Shown one piece after another: positions 38,054-48,096 of a DNA stretch of 64,000 nucleotides (position 1 is its first letter; every line of letters starts with the position of its first letter). The translations under genes and the position numbers were made by a program. This DNA is from Anaerolineae bacterium (GTDB lineage Bacteria; Chloroflexota; Anaerolineae; Anaerolineales; Anaerolineaceae), in the NCBI GenBank assembly GCA_013314735.1, contig JABUFD010000003.1:1-64000 (forward strand). The letters run 5' to 3'. The notes under the pieces are model-generated. The model made no database searches. It was not told the DNA's origin and worked only from the letters and a program-made list of their open reading frames with translations.

Positions 38054-38194
38054 TTTTTCTCCTATTGCAAGACTGAAAGGTGTATGGGTTCTTTCTGCTG
38101 CGTTGTAAGTGATTATTGGCGGGGACAGGCAGGTTCCCATCCCATGAAAAAGTGCCTGACCCGAACCGGGCAGACACTCCTCCTTACCGGTTTA

Positions 38195-38222
38195 AGTGTA
38201 CCGCATGCTGGAATAGCGTCAA
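38195..38222 (-). promoter_or_regulatory. Putative promoter of gdhA
   Basis: Minus-strand TTGACG (38222-38217), 16 bases, TACACT (38200-38195). The rest of the 230-bp gap between gdhA and the upstream gene holds no reading frame I trust. Confidence 0.45.
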
Positions 38223-38283
38223 GTGACTTTTGTCGCATTTTCAACAGTTGTCTGACAATTGAGCAGCCGGGATGACGTTCAGG

Positions 38284-39369
38284 TCAATCGGTGTAATACG
38301 GTTCCACCGCTTTCTGCAGCTGTTCATACTGCGCCATGCTGCGCGAATAGGTAAGGATATGAATACCAGCGCCGCCGAATAAATCGAGGAAAGGTACAAC
38401 CTCTTCTGGTTCAACTCCCACCACCTGCAGCGACTTACCCGCATTCAGGATATGGCGGTACATCTCATGCCAGCGCGGATCGGCACCGCCGGGGTGGGCC
38501 GCACCGGGAGTCCACTCAATCGCATCCAGTTCATCAATCGCCAGCAGGTTATCCAGGTGGCAGATGCATTCCGGCCCATCCAGGTGGTACATGGAGGTAT
38601 CCAGCCAGGCGCATTGTTCCGTCAACGCCGGGGTGACAAATTGCCGGAACATGCGCGGTGAGAACATGGCACAGGCATCACACTGCAATTTGGCGGTTTT
38701 CCCTGTCGACCAGATTCCAAACGCACCCCAACAGGAACCGCCTTCTTCATCTTGGATCAATTCGTAAATGCGGTCATACGCTTCGAACCAGGCCCGGTTG
38801 ATCTCCATTACCTTTTCGGCAACCCATCCCGGCCGTTCGATCATGTCCACCATCAGGGTTTGCGCATCACGCAGCGAGGCCAGCACGTCAATATTCTCGA
38901 CCAGGTCCGGTATCCCGATCAGGTATTTGCCCTGGGCCTGGCGCACCGATGCCCGGCACAGTTTTTCGGTGACCTGCCACCAATGATTCTGCTGAAAACG
39001 CAGTACGGGCAGTTCCTCCGGTGCGGGATGATCCTTGAACACAGGGTTAAACCACACAGTTTCTATCGTCAGGCCGGGTTCCGAACCAAGGTACAGCGCC
39101 AGCGAACCCGGTCCGATCATGATATCGGCGATCGGCAGGGTTTCAAACCCATAAGGGTTTTTCGCCAGCCGGTAATGGTTGGCGGGAATCCGCCAGTCTG
39201 CATCACAGTAATATTGTTCCGCCGACACCGCCGGAACCGGTTCCGGTATCGTTTCGTGCAGGGGCTGCCGAATGAAAGGTGTATCCATCTGGATCACCAG
39301 GTTGGCATGATTCCACCAGCCCATCATACGCTCGCGGCTCTGTGCCCAGTTCTCTTTCCATTGATTCAT
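38284..39369 (-). CDS. Uroporphyrinogen-decarboxylase-like protein
   Basis: 361 residues from ATG 39369 (AAGGAG about nine bases upstream). The fold signature is URO-D/MtaA-like: TPALTEQCAWLDTSMYHLDGPE (shown as SMYHLDGPECICHLD), then AIEWTPGAAHPGG and LQVVGVEPEEVVPFLD. The typical heme-pathway motifs are absent. Related proteins act in corrinoid-dependent methyl transfer or are uncharacterised. No corrinoid protein gene is nearby, so function is open. Confidence 0.65.
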   Translation of the reverse strand: MNQWKENWAQSRERMMGWWNHANLVIQMDTPFIRQPLHETIPEPVPAVSAEQYYCDADWRIPANHYRLAKNPYGFETLPIADIMIGPGSLALYLGSEPGLTIETVWFNPVFKDHPAPEELPVLRFQQNHWWQVTEKLCRASVRQAQGKYLIGIPDLVENIDVLASLRDAQTLMVDMIERPGWVAEKVMEINRAWFEAYDRIYELIQDEEGGSCWGAFGIWSTGKTAKLQCDACAMFSPRMFRQFVTPALTEQCAWLDTSMYHLDGPECICHLDNLLAIDELDAIEWTPGAAHPGGADPRWHEMYRHILNAGKSLQVVGVEPEEVVPFLDLFGGAGIHILTYSRSMAQYEQLQKAVEPYYTD

Positions 39370-39446
39370 GGTTCTCGCTCCTTTTTTCTCTATGAACGAG
39401 TCCATTATACGATGGCACCGGGGTTTTCTGGCAGGGAAACAGGCGC

Positions 39447-40907
39447 TTACTTTTCCAGTTCCTGTTGCAGCAGCTCCCGTACCATGGCCGGGTTGGCTTT
39501 ACCGCCGGTGCGTTTCATCACCTGGCCAAAAAACCAGTGCGCCAGTTCCACTTTCCCGACACGGTACCGTTCATATTCCGTGGTATGCTCACCGATCACA
39601 GCCCGAATCACCGCCACGATTTCATCATGATCCGAAACCTGTTCCAACCCCTGCGAACGGATGAGCTCTTCCGCGTCCACGCCGCTGTCGAGCATGCGGA
39701 ACAGGACTGACTGGGCAGTGGCGCGGTTCACGCGGCCGGTGCGCACCGCATCCATCAGGCCTGCCAGCATCTGCGGCGTGGTCCTGCCCTCAGCGAACAA
39801 CCTGCCGCGCTCGTTCATCCATGCAAAGTAACTGTCTGTGATCCAGTTCGCCAGGGTGCGCCCGGGCATGGCGGTCATTGAACAGGTTTGCTCGAAGAAA
39901 TCCGCCACCGGGTAGGATTCCGCCAACTGCTGCGCCTGCGGCAGATCCAACCCGTATTGTTCCACCAGGCGCATGATACGGGCCGATGGCAATTCTGGCA
40001 GTGTTTCACGTACCTCCGCCACCCAGTCCTCCCCCACCACCAGCGGTGGGAGGTCAGGTTCGGGGAAGTAGCGGTAATCATGCGCGTCTTCCTTGCTGCG
40101 CATCACCCGCGTTTCCCCCGTTGCTTCATCGAAAGAGCGCGTTTCCTGCTCCACTATCCCGCCCGTTTGCAGCAGATGGGTCTGGCGCTCGATTTCGTGT
40201 GCCACGGCGCGTTCCATCGTGCGGAAACTGTTCAGATTCTTGATTTCCACCCGTTTTCCCAGCACCGCACTGCCAGCGGGACGAATGGATATGTTCGCCT
40301 CAAAACGGATCACCCCTTTTTCCATATCACCGCTGTTCACACCCAGCACGCGCAGCACCGCGCGCAACTCCGCGGCATACGCTTTCATCTCCTCAAGCGA
40401 ATGCAGGTCGGGTTCGGTCACAATTTCCAGCAGCGGCAGCCCGGCACGGTTCAAATCGACCAGCGAATACGCCGCGCCGCCATCATCCTGGAGATGCACC
40501 AGCTTGCCGGCATCCTCTTCCATATGCACCCGATTGATGCGTACACGCCGTGCCCCTGCGCAGGTGAGGATCTGCAGTGAACCGGATTCCGCCAGCGGAT
40601 GCTGGTACTGGGAAATCTGGTACCCTTTGGGCAGGTCGGGATAGAAGTAATTTTTGCGCTCAAAAATACTGGTGGGGTTGATGCGGCAGCCCAAAGCGAG
40701 ACCGACCTTGATCGCGTATGCCACCGCCTGGCGGTTGACCACCGGCAGAGTCCCCGGCATGCCGGCACAGATCGGGCAGACCGCCGTATTCGGCTGCGCC
40801 CTGGTGGAATCGACCACCGGGCAGGCGCAGAACATTTTGGAGCGGGTCAACAGTTCGGCATGGACTTCCAGGCCGATCACAGGTTCGTAGGTATTCACGT
40901 TCGTCAT
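39447..40907 (-). CDS. gatB: Asp/Glu-tRNA amidotransferase subunit B
   Basis: 486 residues. Opening [20 protein letters not shown] and Cys residues of the zinc site ([14 protein letters not shown]); [25 protein letters not shown]; the [19 protein letters not shown] signature. The C-terminal YqeY-like tail binds tRNA. It works with GatA and GatC to make Gln-tRNA or Asn-tRNA; neither partner is in the window. Its ATG shares one base with the preceding stop (TGATG), so it is translationally coupled to a glycosyltransferase. Confidence 0.97.
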   Translation of the reverse strand: MTNVNTYEPVIGLEVHAELLTRSKMFCACPVVDSTRAQPNTAVCPICAGMPGTLPVVNRQAVAYAIKVGLALGCRINPTSIFERKNYFYPDLPKGYQISQYQHPLAESGSLQILTCAGARRVRINRVHMEEDAGKLVHLQDDGGAAYSLVDLNRAGLPLLEIVTEPDLHSLEEMKAYAAELRAVLRVLGVNSGDMEKGVIRFEANISIRPAGSAVLGKRVEIKNLNSFRTMERAVAHEIERQTHLLQTGGIVEQETRSFDEATGETRVMRSKEDAHDYRYFPEPDLPPLVVGEDWVAEVRETLPELPSARIMRLVEQYGLDLPQAQQLAESYPVADFFEQTCSMTAMPGRTLANWITDSYFAWMNERGRLFAEGRTTPQMLAGLMDAVRTGRVNRATAQSVLFRMLDSGVDAEELIRSQGLEQVSDHDEIVAVIRAVIGEHTTEYERYRVGKVELAHWFFGQVMKRTGGKANPAMVRELLQQELEK

Positions 40908-41899
40908 CAGGGCAATTTCTCCATCCGGCCTGGATCGATTTCCTCATCCGGTTTCGGATACTGGAACTGCTCCCGGATGGTATAAGTGGGTTTGTTTTGG
41001 GACTCATGGTAGGTGCGCGTGAGTTGTTCCGAAAGCAGTCCCATCAGGATCGATTGGAAGCCCAGAATCCCGACCATCAATGCCGTGGGGAAGAGCGGAC
41101 TATCAAACGGAGAAACACCGCCTGCCACGCGCCGTACCATCAAAAACAGCAGCACCAACAGGCTGGCCAACGCCAAAAGCAGCCCGGTACCACCGAACAG
41201 GTAAATCGGTTTGCTGGCATAACTGACCAGGAACTTGACTGTGAACAAGTCCAGCACCACTTTCAATGTGCGCTCCAGCCCGTACTTGGTTTTGCCGTGT
41301 ACACGCGCATGGTGACGCACCTTCACTTCGGTTACCCGCGCCCCAACCGAGTGGGCATAGACCGGGATGAAGCGATGCATTTCACCGTACAGCCGGAACC
41401 CTTTCAGCACCTCACGCCGGTACGCTTTCAGCGTGCAGCCATAATCATGTAACTTGACACCGGTTACCCAGGAGATCAATCCATTGGCCAGCTTCGAAGG
41501 GAGCACCCGCGTGAGAAAAGCATCCTTGCGGGAATAGCGCCAGCCGCTGACCACATCATAACCTTCGTTGATTTTTTCCAGCAACATCGGGATATCAGAA
41601 GGGTCGTTCTGCAAATCGGCATCCATCAACACAATCACCTCGCCCTGCGCATGGTCAATCCCTGCCGCAATGGCAGCTGTCTGCCCGAAATTGCGCCGCA
41701 GGTCGATCAATTTCACCGCAAAGGGGCTTGTCTGCGCCAGAGGGGACATCACTTCGAATGAGTTGTCAGAACTCCCATCATTCACCAGGATCCACTCCCA
41801 CTCTCCGCTGAAATCCTGCATGGCACCAGATACCGCGGTGAACAAATGCGGCAGACTGTCTGCCTCATTAAAGATCGGACTCACAATCGACAATTTCAT
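40907..41899 (-). CDS. Family 2 glycosyltransferase (polyprenyl-phosphate sugar synthase type)
   Basis: 330 residues. GT-A domain: [41 protein letters not shown] (DxD) and the [11 protein letters not shown] acceptor loop. Two C-terminal TM helices (about 230-290) resemble DPM1/GtrB/ArnC-like enzymes that load sugars on polyprenyl phosphate. It overlaps the upstream GT-C gene by ATGA, consistent with making its lipid-linked donor. Confidence 0.9.
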   Translation of the reverse strand: MKLSIVSPIFNEADSLPHLFTAVSGAMQDFSGEWEWILVNDGSSDNSFEVMSPLAQTSPFAVKLIDLRRNFGQTAAIAAGIDHAQGEVIVLMDADLQNDPSDIPMLLEKINEGYDVVSGWRYSRKDAFLTRVLPSKLANGLISWVTGVKLHDYGCTLKAYRREVLKGFRLYGEMHRFIPVYAHSVGARVTEVKVRHHARVHGKTKYGLERTLKVVLDLFTVKFLVSYASKPIYLFGGTGLLLALASLLVLLFLMVRRVAGGVSPFDSPLFPTALMVGILGFQSILMGLLSEQLTRTYHESQNKPTYTIREQFQYPKPDEEIDPGRMEKLP

Positions 41900-43455
41900 T
41901 GGTCACCACCCTTGAGTTGCTTACTATTTCCGGGAAGGCTTTTTCTGCGCCATTCCACGAACAAACCCTGGCCCATGACAATCAGAGCAAGCATGATAAT
42001 TGAAAAAATCAGCCCCTGTAAAGAAAGCTTGACCCAATCAAAGAAAATGTAGCGGCACAGGTACCAGTAGGTGAACCCGGCCAGCGCGAATCCTTCCACC
42101 GTTAGCACCCGCCACAGCCAGTGGCTGCGCGCCTGCCAGAAATGCACCGCCAGCAGCGCCAGCCACGGCAGGTAGATCATACGGTAGCGGGGATTGTCCC
42201 ACAGGTCTCCTCCGGCCCGCAGCGATGAGAACAGGATCCACACCCAGCTCATCACCAGTAGGAACAGCCATACCCAACGTTCTTTGCGGTCTTTCCCCTT
42301 CCATACCAACAGCCAACCGGCCAACAGCAATGGGAGCATCATGTACCATCCGAGTGAACGCAGGATGGTGATTCCCTTCCACAACGGGATCGATGTTTCG
42401 ATCACTGCCGATGGCAGCACCACCTGCAGCACTCCGAAAATAGTGGTCACGGCATACTGAACCGGCACTGGCAGACCTTCATTGAGGATAACCAACCAGC
42501 CTGAGGTCAAAGACATCTCGTGCATATCCCACCAGATGGTATAGCGCAGCCATTCACCGCCCACCAAATAGACCACAACAGCCCCCACAAGCAACGCCAA
42601 CCCCATCATCAGCCAGTGCCGCCGTCGACGATGGTCATCCGGGATCGTTCGGATGTGTTCGATCCAACCCCACAAACCAACCAGGAGAAAAATACCCATC
42701 GCCGCCCGCCATGAGATCAACACCATTAAAAGCGCAACCGGCAGGCAGATGGCAAGGGACAGGCGGCGTTTTCCTGCCTGGAACCACGACACAAGACCCC
42801 ATACCATGATCATCGCTGCGCCGATCATGAAAGGTTCCCGCATCTGGCTGATGGTGAAAAAAACACCTTCCGGGTACAGCACAACCAGCCAGGCAGCAGG
42901 CACAGCCAGACTCCTCCCCCATCGCTGCCGGAGGGCGGCATGGAAAAACGGGATTCCCTGGGCAAACGCATAGGCGGCAAGAATCAACACCAGGAATGGG
43001 CGGTGCGCATCCGGACTGAGAAAACGATAAACAAATGAAGATAGCAGGGACAACCCACCATACTGGTCTTCAAAAAAAGAAGCGTCAAACACCGCGGTCA
43101 ACGGTGCGCCAGAAGCTGCCAGTTCCCAGGAGGCAGTATCGCGCACATAAGCATCTTTGAACAAATAACCGGCATTCTGCTGATCGGTGTCGTACCCCCA
43201 CAACGGCAGCACCGCCAGCAGGAACACACCAACCACAAGCCGCAGTCCAAAAGCGGCCAGGGTCAGCCGTATGGAAGTTGGACGTGGATCGAAGGCAGCG
43301 GCACTCGACAGCAATACAAATAAGGCAACGGACAACACTCCTGCACCAGAAGCAACCGTTATCCACCAGGCGCCATCGGGAAACAGAAACACCAGCACGC
43401 CACCGCCGATCAGGCCGGTAATGATCGAAAAGACAAGCCTTTTTTGAACAGACAT
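41896..43455 (-). CDS. GT-C-like multi-TM glycosyltransferase or mannosyltransferase
   Basis: 519 residues with about eleven to twelve TM helices. The first outside loop has LPLWGYDTDQQNAGYLFKD, with paired acidic residues where GT-C enzymes bind the lipid-sugar and metal. Soluble loops are short, and the C-terminus is basic. Probably transfers sugar from the lipid donor made by the next gene. AGAGGA lies upstream of the ATG. First gene of a GT-C, GT2, gatB operon. Confidence 0.65.
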   Translation of the reverse strand: MSVQKRLVFSIITGLIGGGVLVFLFPDGAWWITVASGAGVLSVALFVLLSSAAAFDPRPTSIRLTLAAFGLRLVVGVFLLAVLPLWGYDTDQQNAGYLFKDAYVRDTASWELAASGAPLTAVFDASFFEDQYGGLSLLSSFVYRFLSPDAHRPFLVLILAAYAFAQGIPFFHAALRQRWGRSLAVPAAWLVVLYPEGVFFTISQMREPFMIGAAMIMVWGLVSWFQAGKRRLSLAICLPVALLMVLISWRAAMGIFLLVGLWGWIEHIRTIPDDHRRRRHWLMMGLALLVGAVVVYLVGGEWLRYTIWWDMHEMSLTSGWLVILNEGLPVPVQYAVTTIFGVLQVVLPSAVIETSIPLWKGITILRSLGWYMMLPLLLAGWLLVWKGKDRKERWVWLFLLVMSWVWILFSSLRAGGDLWDNPRYRMIYLPWLALLAVHFWQARSHWLWRVLTVEGFALAGFTYWYLCRYIFFDWVKLSLQGLIFSIIMLALIVMGQGLFVEWRRKSLPGNSKQLKGGDQ

Positions 43456-43659
43456 CTGTGGACAAATCCTCTCTTCAAATGCCTATAATTCTACCGTAGA
43501 AAGCGCCTCACCGGTATTCAATCTACATGATGGACAGGGCTTTAACATTCTCGCAATGGTTCGTGAAAAGCAAGGGCTGTGCAACTGGCATACCATTACG
43601 GGCACAACTACACGCGAGCATGACTGTATTCCTGTTCCTGAGCCAGTCGCAGGGAACCC

Positions 43660-43734
43660 CCCCACCCCGACCCTCCCCCAGGCGGAAAATCAGCGGTTTC
43701 ACACGGTTCTTTGGGGGAGGGGCCTGGGGTGGGG
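43660..43734. repeat. Large GC-rich inverted repeat in a 558-bp gene-free gap
   Basis: Left arm CCCCACCCC-GA-CCCTCCCCCA (43660-43680) pairs with right arm TGGGGGAGGG-GCCT-GGGGTGGGG (43712-43734) around a 31-base loop. Only the small internal GA/GCCT mismatch breaks the roughly 19-bp stem. The whole gap 43456-44013 has no reading frame with believable codon use or ribosome-binding site. The arms are one-sided in pyrimidine/purine, unlike a usual terminator, and no T tract follows. Confidence 0.6.
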
Positions 43735-43924
43735 CAATGATGGCCAAATCGCGGTGAAAGTGATCATTGGGTTCGAAAATGTAAAATCCCTGACATGATG
43801 GACCGAAACCATCACAAGCCCGGAACCATTCCGGAAAGGGAGGGAACATGGCGGTAACAACGCCTCCTGCTGATCGATATCCGCCAGGCGGGACCGAACT
43901 GCGATGCGACCGCCATGACATCAT

Positions 43925-43966
43925 AAACACATCGAACCGCCAACCTCAACGATTCGATGTGTTTTT
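43925..43966 (-). terminator. Terminator after the GPH symporter gene
   Basis: AAACACATCGAA (43925-43936) pairs with TTCGATGTGTTT (43953-43964) around a 16-base loop; A and T tracts lie on both sides. On the minus strand it begins about 50 bases after the symporter stop. Confidence 0.65.
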
Positions 43967-44013
43967 AGCCATCCGGAAAGACAACGGGTTCAGCCAGTCA
44001 ACAATAGAAAATA

Positions 44014-45414
44014 TTATCCCATTTCCTGCAATTTTGCTTCTTTTTCGGCATGCAAATCCAACACTTTCGCCTTCACCTCCGCCAGGACCTGCCCCTGCAG
44101 CGGGAAGAATTGCAGGATCACCGCCCCGAGAAGGAGAGCAATACCGGGGATCAAGCCGATGAAGAGTTTGATGCCAAATATGGCGGATGTCGGCTGGTCA
44201 AGGAAAATGACCCCATTGTTGGATTCGCGTGTCACAAAATCGGTGGCCTCCAGCACCTTGGCCACCAGGAACAGTGCCACCGATTGAGCCGGTTTGGTCA
44301 ACAGGGCATTCACTCCGAAGAAAGCGCCCTCGCGGCGTGCGCCGGAACGCAATTCATCCTCATCGGCCACCTGTGCAAACAGCACATTCGTCAGGACCTG
44401 CGGTCCGCTGAGCCCGATCCCCGCCAGAACCAGGCTGACCCAGATCAAGTTTTTGGGAATGAATGCCAGTGAGATCAACCCGATTCCCGCCACCACCAGC
44501 AGCAGCTGCTGGGTGCGCAGCACACCCAACTTGCGCCGCAGCAGGCTGGTGATCGGGATCATGATCAAGAGCGGGATAAACAAAGCGATCAATAAATTAA
44601 TCGTCGGCAGCTGCATAACATAATCTGCGAGGTAAAACAATGAACCGGTCACCAGTGACGAGGTTAGAATCGCCATGAAGTTTTCCGCAGCCAGGATCAG
44701 GAACGCCTTGCTGGTGAAAGTATATTTGATCGAATCCAACAACTTCATCGGTGGGTCAACGCGGGTGAATGCCGCGCGTTCTTTCACCTTGAACGTTGTG
44801 GTGATGATCAAGAACATGGCCACCAGCGCCACACCAATCATCGCCAGGCGGAACGGCAGCAATGAGGACTCCGCCCCCGTGCGCGGACGGACCATGTCAG
44901 GGATCAGGAACCCCAGGATCATACCGAGCATCGCGAACAGCGAAGAAGAAATTTGCAATCCGTTGCGTTCACCATCCGATTCGCTGACTTCTGGCAGCAG
45001 CGCGGAATACACCAATCCAATGATGGTGTAGCAGGTATCGTAGAGCAGCATCGTGATCAGCATCCACCAGAACTGGGCGATCTCCCCCGCGCCTTCAGGC
45101 GCGAACCACACCAGCACAAAGGTGAACACCAGGAACGGCGCCGTGAAGCGCATGTACGGAATACGCCGCCCGCGTTTGGAGCGGGTGTTGTCCGTGATGA
45201 AACCGAACAACGGATCGTTGACCGCATTCCAGATGGCGTAAATCAACGATGCAACGCCAATCCAATTGGCGGAGATGCCCAGGTAATCTTGGTAGAAAAT
45301 GGGCAACATTGCGCCGTAGATCCCAGAGATGAGTGAATTCCCCAGTGCGGCCAGCCCCCATACCACTTTATAGCCGCCGCTGAGTTTGATGCCCTGTTCT
45401 GTTTTAATCGACAT
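44014..45414 (-). CDS. GPH-family sugar:cation symporter (MFS fold)
   Basis: 466 residues with twelve TM helices. The N-terminus (LGNSLISGIYGAMLPIFYQDYLG) and the loop NDPLFGFITDNTRSKRGRRIPYM match the melibiose/glycoside-pentoside-hexuronide symporters (the NDPxxGxxxDxxxxxxGRxRP signature). It would import a glycoside or sugar with Na+ or H+. CAGGAG lies upstream of the ATG. Its neighbour at 45484 is a YdjC-type deacetylase, so the pair may handle an acetylated oligosaccharide. Confidence 0.88.
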   Translation of the reverse strand: MSIKTEQGIKLSGGYKVVWGLAALGNSLISGIYGAMLPIFYQDYLGISANWIGVASLIYAIWNAVNDPLFGFITDNTRSKRGRRIPYMRFTAPFLVFTFVLVWFAPEGAGEIAQFWWMLITMLLYDTCYTIIGLVYSALLPEVSESDGERNGLQISSSLFAMLGMILGFLIPDMVRPRTGAESSLLPFRLAMIGVALVAMFLIITTTFKVKERAAFTRVDPPMKLLDSIKYTFTSKAFLILAAENFMAILTSSLVTGSLFYLADYVMQLPTINLLIALFIPLLIMIPITSLLRRKLGVLRTQQLLLVVAGIGLISLAFIPKNLIWVSLVLAGIGLSGPQVLTNVLFAQVADEDELRSGARREGAFFGVNALLTKPAQSVALFLVAKVLEATDFVTRESNNGVIFLDQPTSAIFGIKLFIGLIPGIALLLGAVILQFFPLQGQVLAEVKAKVLDLHAEKEAKLQEMG

Positions 45415-45483
45415 GGTAGTCTCCTGAATCGAGTGAATGGTGAAAACCCTGGCTCTCGAGGATACCAGGATTATAGTTGTATG

Positions 45484-46380
45484 CTAGGGAATTAACTCCT
45501 TCAATGCCCGGTAACCGATCACATGCAGGCCGGTGTTCTTCAGATGCTGGCGCAGTTCTTCCCGCAGGAAGGTCTGGTAATCAGCCACACGGCAGCGCCA
45601 ATCCGGCGCAATCGCTTTGATCTCCGGTGTCTCCACGGCGGGATGGATGATGAAGTGGGTGATGCCTGCCGGCAAACCGTCGAAAACAGCTTTGGCCTGT
45701 TCCAGCCGGGTGGCGGGGTCCGCGTCTAATTCCAGGCTGGCGATGTTGTCCAGCATCGGCAATCCCATCTCTTCCAGCTGCAGCACCATCATCGCGGCGG
45801 CTTCGGCCAGTTCCTCGGTGATGGAACGGTGGGCATGCTTCCAGCCTTCCTTGTCGAGGCGGAAGATCATCGGCGGGAGTTTATTGGCCATCGCCAGTTT
45901 GACATAATCTTGCATGAACTTGGGATGCGCCACGGTACCCATATGGGTATCGACATGCGTCGGGACCATTCCCCACTCCACCGCGCGCCGCACCTGGGCT
46001 GCCATTTCAGCCCGGGCGTACGCCACCCCGGCGTTATTTTGAAATTCCGCAGAGGTGCGTGGGAAACAGCCTTCGGCATCCATCATGCCGCTGGCCGGCT
46101 CTCGGCTCGAGATCGGCCCCCACCGGTAGGTGGACCATTCACAGGTGAGGGTCAGATGAACCCCCAGGTCAGCATCGGGATGTTCTCGCGCGAAGGCTGC
46201 CGCAGCAGGCGCCCACCCGCAAGGAATCATCACCGCGCCGGATGAGATCAAGCCGAAATCCCACAGATCGGCAAATGCAGCCACACTCGCCTGGCACATG
46301 CCAATGTCATCAGTGTGGATGATCGCCACCCGGTCAGTATCTGCCAGACCCAATTTCTTCAGTACAGGATTGGGGTGCAT
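45484..46380 (-). CDS. YdjC/ChbG-family carbohydrate deacetylase
   Basis: 298 residues. Metal-site motifs of the family: IIHTDDIGMC (Asp-Asp), DLGVHLTLTCEW (His) and THVDTHMGTV (His), with the C-terminal THFIIHPAVETPE. Members remove acetyl groups from chitooligosaccharides or related sugars. It is 69 bp upstream of the GPH symporter on the same strand. A short element (TATAAT, minus strand 45475-45470) between them could give the symporter its own promoter. Confidence 0.88.
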   Translation of the reverse strand: MHPNPVLKKLGLADTDRVAIIHTDDIGMCQASVAAFADLWDFGLISSGAVMIPCGWAPAAAAFAREHPDADLGVHLTLTCEWSTYRWGPISSREPASGMMDAEGCFPRTSAEFQNNAGVAYARAEMAAQVRRAVEWGMVPTHVDTHMGTVAHPKFMQDYVKLAMANKLPPMIFRLDKEGWKHAHRSITEELAEAAAMMVLQLEEMGLPMLDNIASLELDADPATRLEQAKAVFDGLPAGITHFIIHPAVETPEIKAIAPDWRCRVADYQTFLREELRQHLKNTGLHVIGYRALKELIP

Positions 46381-46415
46381 AGATCAATACTCCTTTCGCA
46401 ATTCACACTGCCTAT

Positions 46416-46443
46416 ATGGTAGCGCAAATTTATGGTTTTACAA
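46416..46443 (-). promoter_or_regulatory. Putative promoter of the YdjC gene
   Basis: Minus-strand TTACAA complement reads TTGTAA (46443-46438), 16 bases, TACCAT (46421-46416), 36 bases before the ATG, whose ribosome-binding site is AAAGGAG. Confidence 0.35.
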
Positions 46444-46566
46444 GCCTGTTGGACAGCGAAAACGGAGCCAATTCAGGTCAGTCATCCCCCCTTTTTTTCC
46501 TTCACTCCAACCAGTTGCCCTGTAGATTAAGCAATACACAGCAAACAGTTACCTGGTATTGATCGG

Positions 46567-46857
46567 TTAAAACCTCACGCGGAACGACGCAAACTCTCCT
46601 GTCGCCGGCAGCCATTCGCTCTCCACATCCTCCACCAGTGCGGAGGGAGGACCCTGGTATAGCAGCCCCAGCAAGCGCAGCAGGCTGGCGTGGGCACCTT
46701 CTGCAGCAAATTCGACCGAACCATCCCAGGTGTTGCGCACCCAGCCATTGATTTCCAGATCAACCGCGTTCTGTTGCACAAAATAGCGAAACCCCACACC
46801 CTGCACCCGGCCACGCACTACCCCTTGCAGGCGTTCCATGACGGGCAGGTCAGGCAT
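46567..46857 (-). CDS. acyP: Acylphosphatase
   Basis: 96 residues, normal length. Signature GRVQGVGFRYFV (catalytic Arg) and the second motif GWVRNTWDGSVEFAAEG with catalytic Asn. It hydrolyses acyl phosphates such as carbamoyl or acetyl phosphate. The ATG overlaps the 3' end of the preceding gene by 8 bp. Confidence 0.95.
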   Translation of the reverse strand: MPDLPVMERLQGVVRGRVQGVGFRYFVQQNAVDLEINGWVRNTWDGSVEFAAEGAHASLLRLLGLLYQGPPSALVEDVESEWLPATGEFASFRVRF

Positions 46858-48067
46858 TTTCAGCCTCTGCAGGCCGGGCTGGATGAAACAGGCTCAAACC
46901 AATCGGCAGCAGCACCGTCAACAGCAGGAACAACAACCACGGAGCGGCTTTTTCCAGCAGTACCAATGAGGAGCTGACTCCCAACACTTCGCGCTGCCAC
47001 ATCGTTGCCATCCGGTCCAGCGGTATGCCATACACATTTTGAAAACCCGATTCACAGCTGGTACCGGAGGCATATTCGCGCAAAAGCGCCAGCAGGGCGT
47101 CATTGCCGTGCCGGGTACGCAGATACCGCACAAAAGATTCCGATTGCGCATATGCCAGGTAAACAGCATCACCCTGGGCAGGAAAAGCGCTGCACAGGCT
47201 GTTCAGGGGGATCAATCGTAGATCATCGGCGGCATCCTGCAGCAGCTGCGGGTAAGAAGGGTCCTGCTCCAGCTGGGCTATGGCCGCCAGGCCTTCCAGT
47301 AACCACACCGGCTGATTTTGGTATTGCCCGCCGACAACCTGGTAGGTGAACAGGTGCGCCAATTCATGCGGGATCTGCCGGTTCATTTCAGATCGCTGAT
47401 CCGGTCCTGGCGCGATCCACATCAACACTTGGCCTAGTTCCGGATCTGCATGGGCAGCTTCCCATCCCGCGGCACTCCCGCTGAGGGTGTCCAGCAGGGC
47501 TGCACGTGAACCATACAGAAACAGGTCAATCACCTGTCCCTCGTACACATCGCCATAATCCAACGCCAGGTCATTGTAGCTGTTCTCAGCAACATTCACT
47601 GCCGCCGTGGCGAAGGTCAGGTCTCCTTCATACCAGTACAGACGAAAGTGGTCTGTTTGCAATGCGCGCCAATTGAAGCGGTCATCGTTGTATGCAAAAC
47701 GGTACTGGCCGCTCTCGCGGCTGGTTCCATCGGAAAATTCCGCCTGGAACCAGTAAATCACATCACCAAAGGTGCGCAATGGCAGGGAATCCGGCGCCAA
47801 AGCAAACCGAAGTTCGTTGGATTGCTGTGTCACTGGAACCTCCAGCAATACCAGATCCGTGCTTTCGGGCTGAAGAAACAGGTACAGTTTTTCCAACATG
47901 GGTTCAGAAGCCACCTGCACGGTGAAATCCAGGGAAGTCCCGAATGAAACCTCAACCGAGGATGACAGGAAATAGGCAGATTCTGCAGAAGCGGCAGGAT
48001 GAAACACCCCCGCCATCAACAGCACAATCCCCACCGCCAGCATCCACCTGTATTTTACCAAACCCAA
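46850..48067 (-). CDS. Secreted/membrane peptidase-MA-like metallohydrolase
   Basis: 405 residues. An N-terminal signal/TM helix (8-28, ending AASAES), a beta-rich region (about 35-125), then a catalytic region with HELAH near residue 230 and the downstream acidic WLLEGLAAIAQLE, as in peptidase MA (HExxH...E zincins). A second TM helix near 380 anchors the C-terminus. The domain should face outward. Substrate unknown. It overlaps acyP by 8 bp and follows the HEAT-repeat gene after 29 bp. Confidence 0.7.
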   Translation of the reverse strand: MGLVKYRWMLAVGIVLLMAGVFHPAASAESAYFLSSSVEVSFGTSLDFTVQVASEPMLEKLYLFLQPESTDLVLLEVPVTQQSNELRFALAPDSLPLRTFGDVIYWFQAEFSDGTSRESGQYRFAYNDDRFNWRALQTDHFRLYWYEGDLTFATAAVNVAENSYNDLALDYGDVYEGQVIDLFLYGSRAALLDTLSGSAAGWEAAHADPELGQVLMWIAPGPDQRSEMNRQIPHELAHLFTYQVVGGQYQNQPVWLLEGLAAIAQLEQDPSYPQLLQDAADDLRLIPLNSLCSAFPAQGDAVYLAYAQSESFVRYLRTRHGNDALLALLREYASGTSCESGFQNVYGIPLDRMATMWQREVLGVSSSLVLLEKAAPWLLFLLLTVLLPIGLSLFHPARPAEAENA

Positions 48068-48096
48068 CCTCCCTGTTTCCGGCCTGCCGTCAGGCG

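Noticed and set aside
38235-38265. TTGTC-T-GACAA palindrome upstream of gdhA
   Set aside because: Five-base arms in a single copy and next to a stop codon; easily a chance match.
38084-38275. Small + strand frame (63 residues) in the gdhA upstream gap
   Set aside because: No ribosome-binding site, and it overlaps the predicted gdhA promoter on the other strand.
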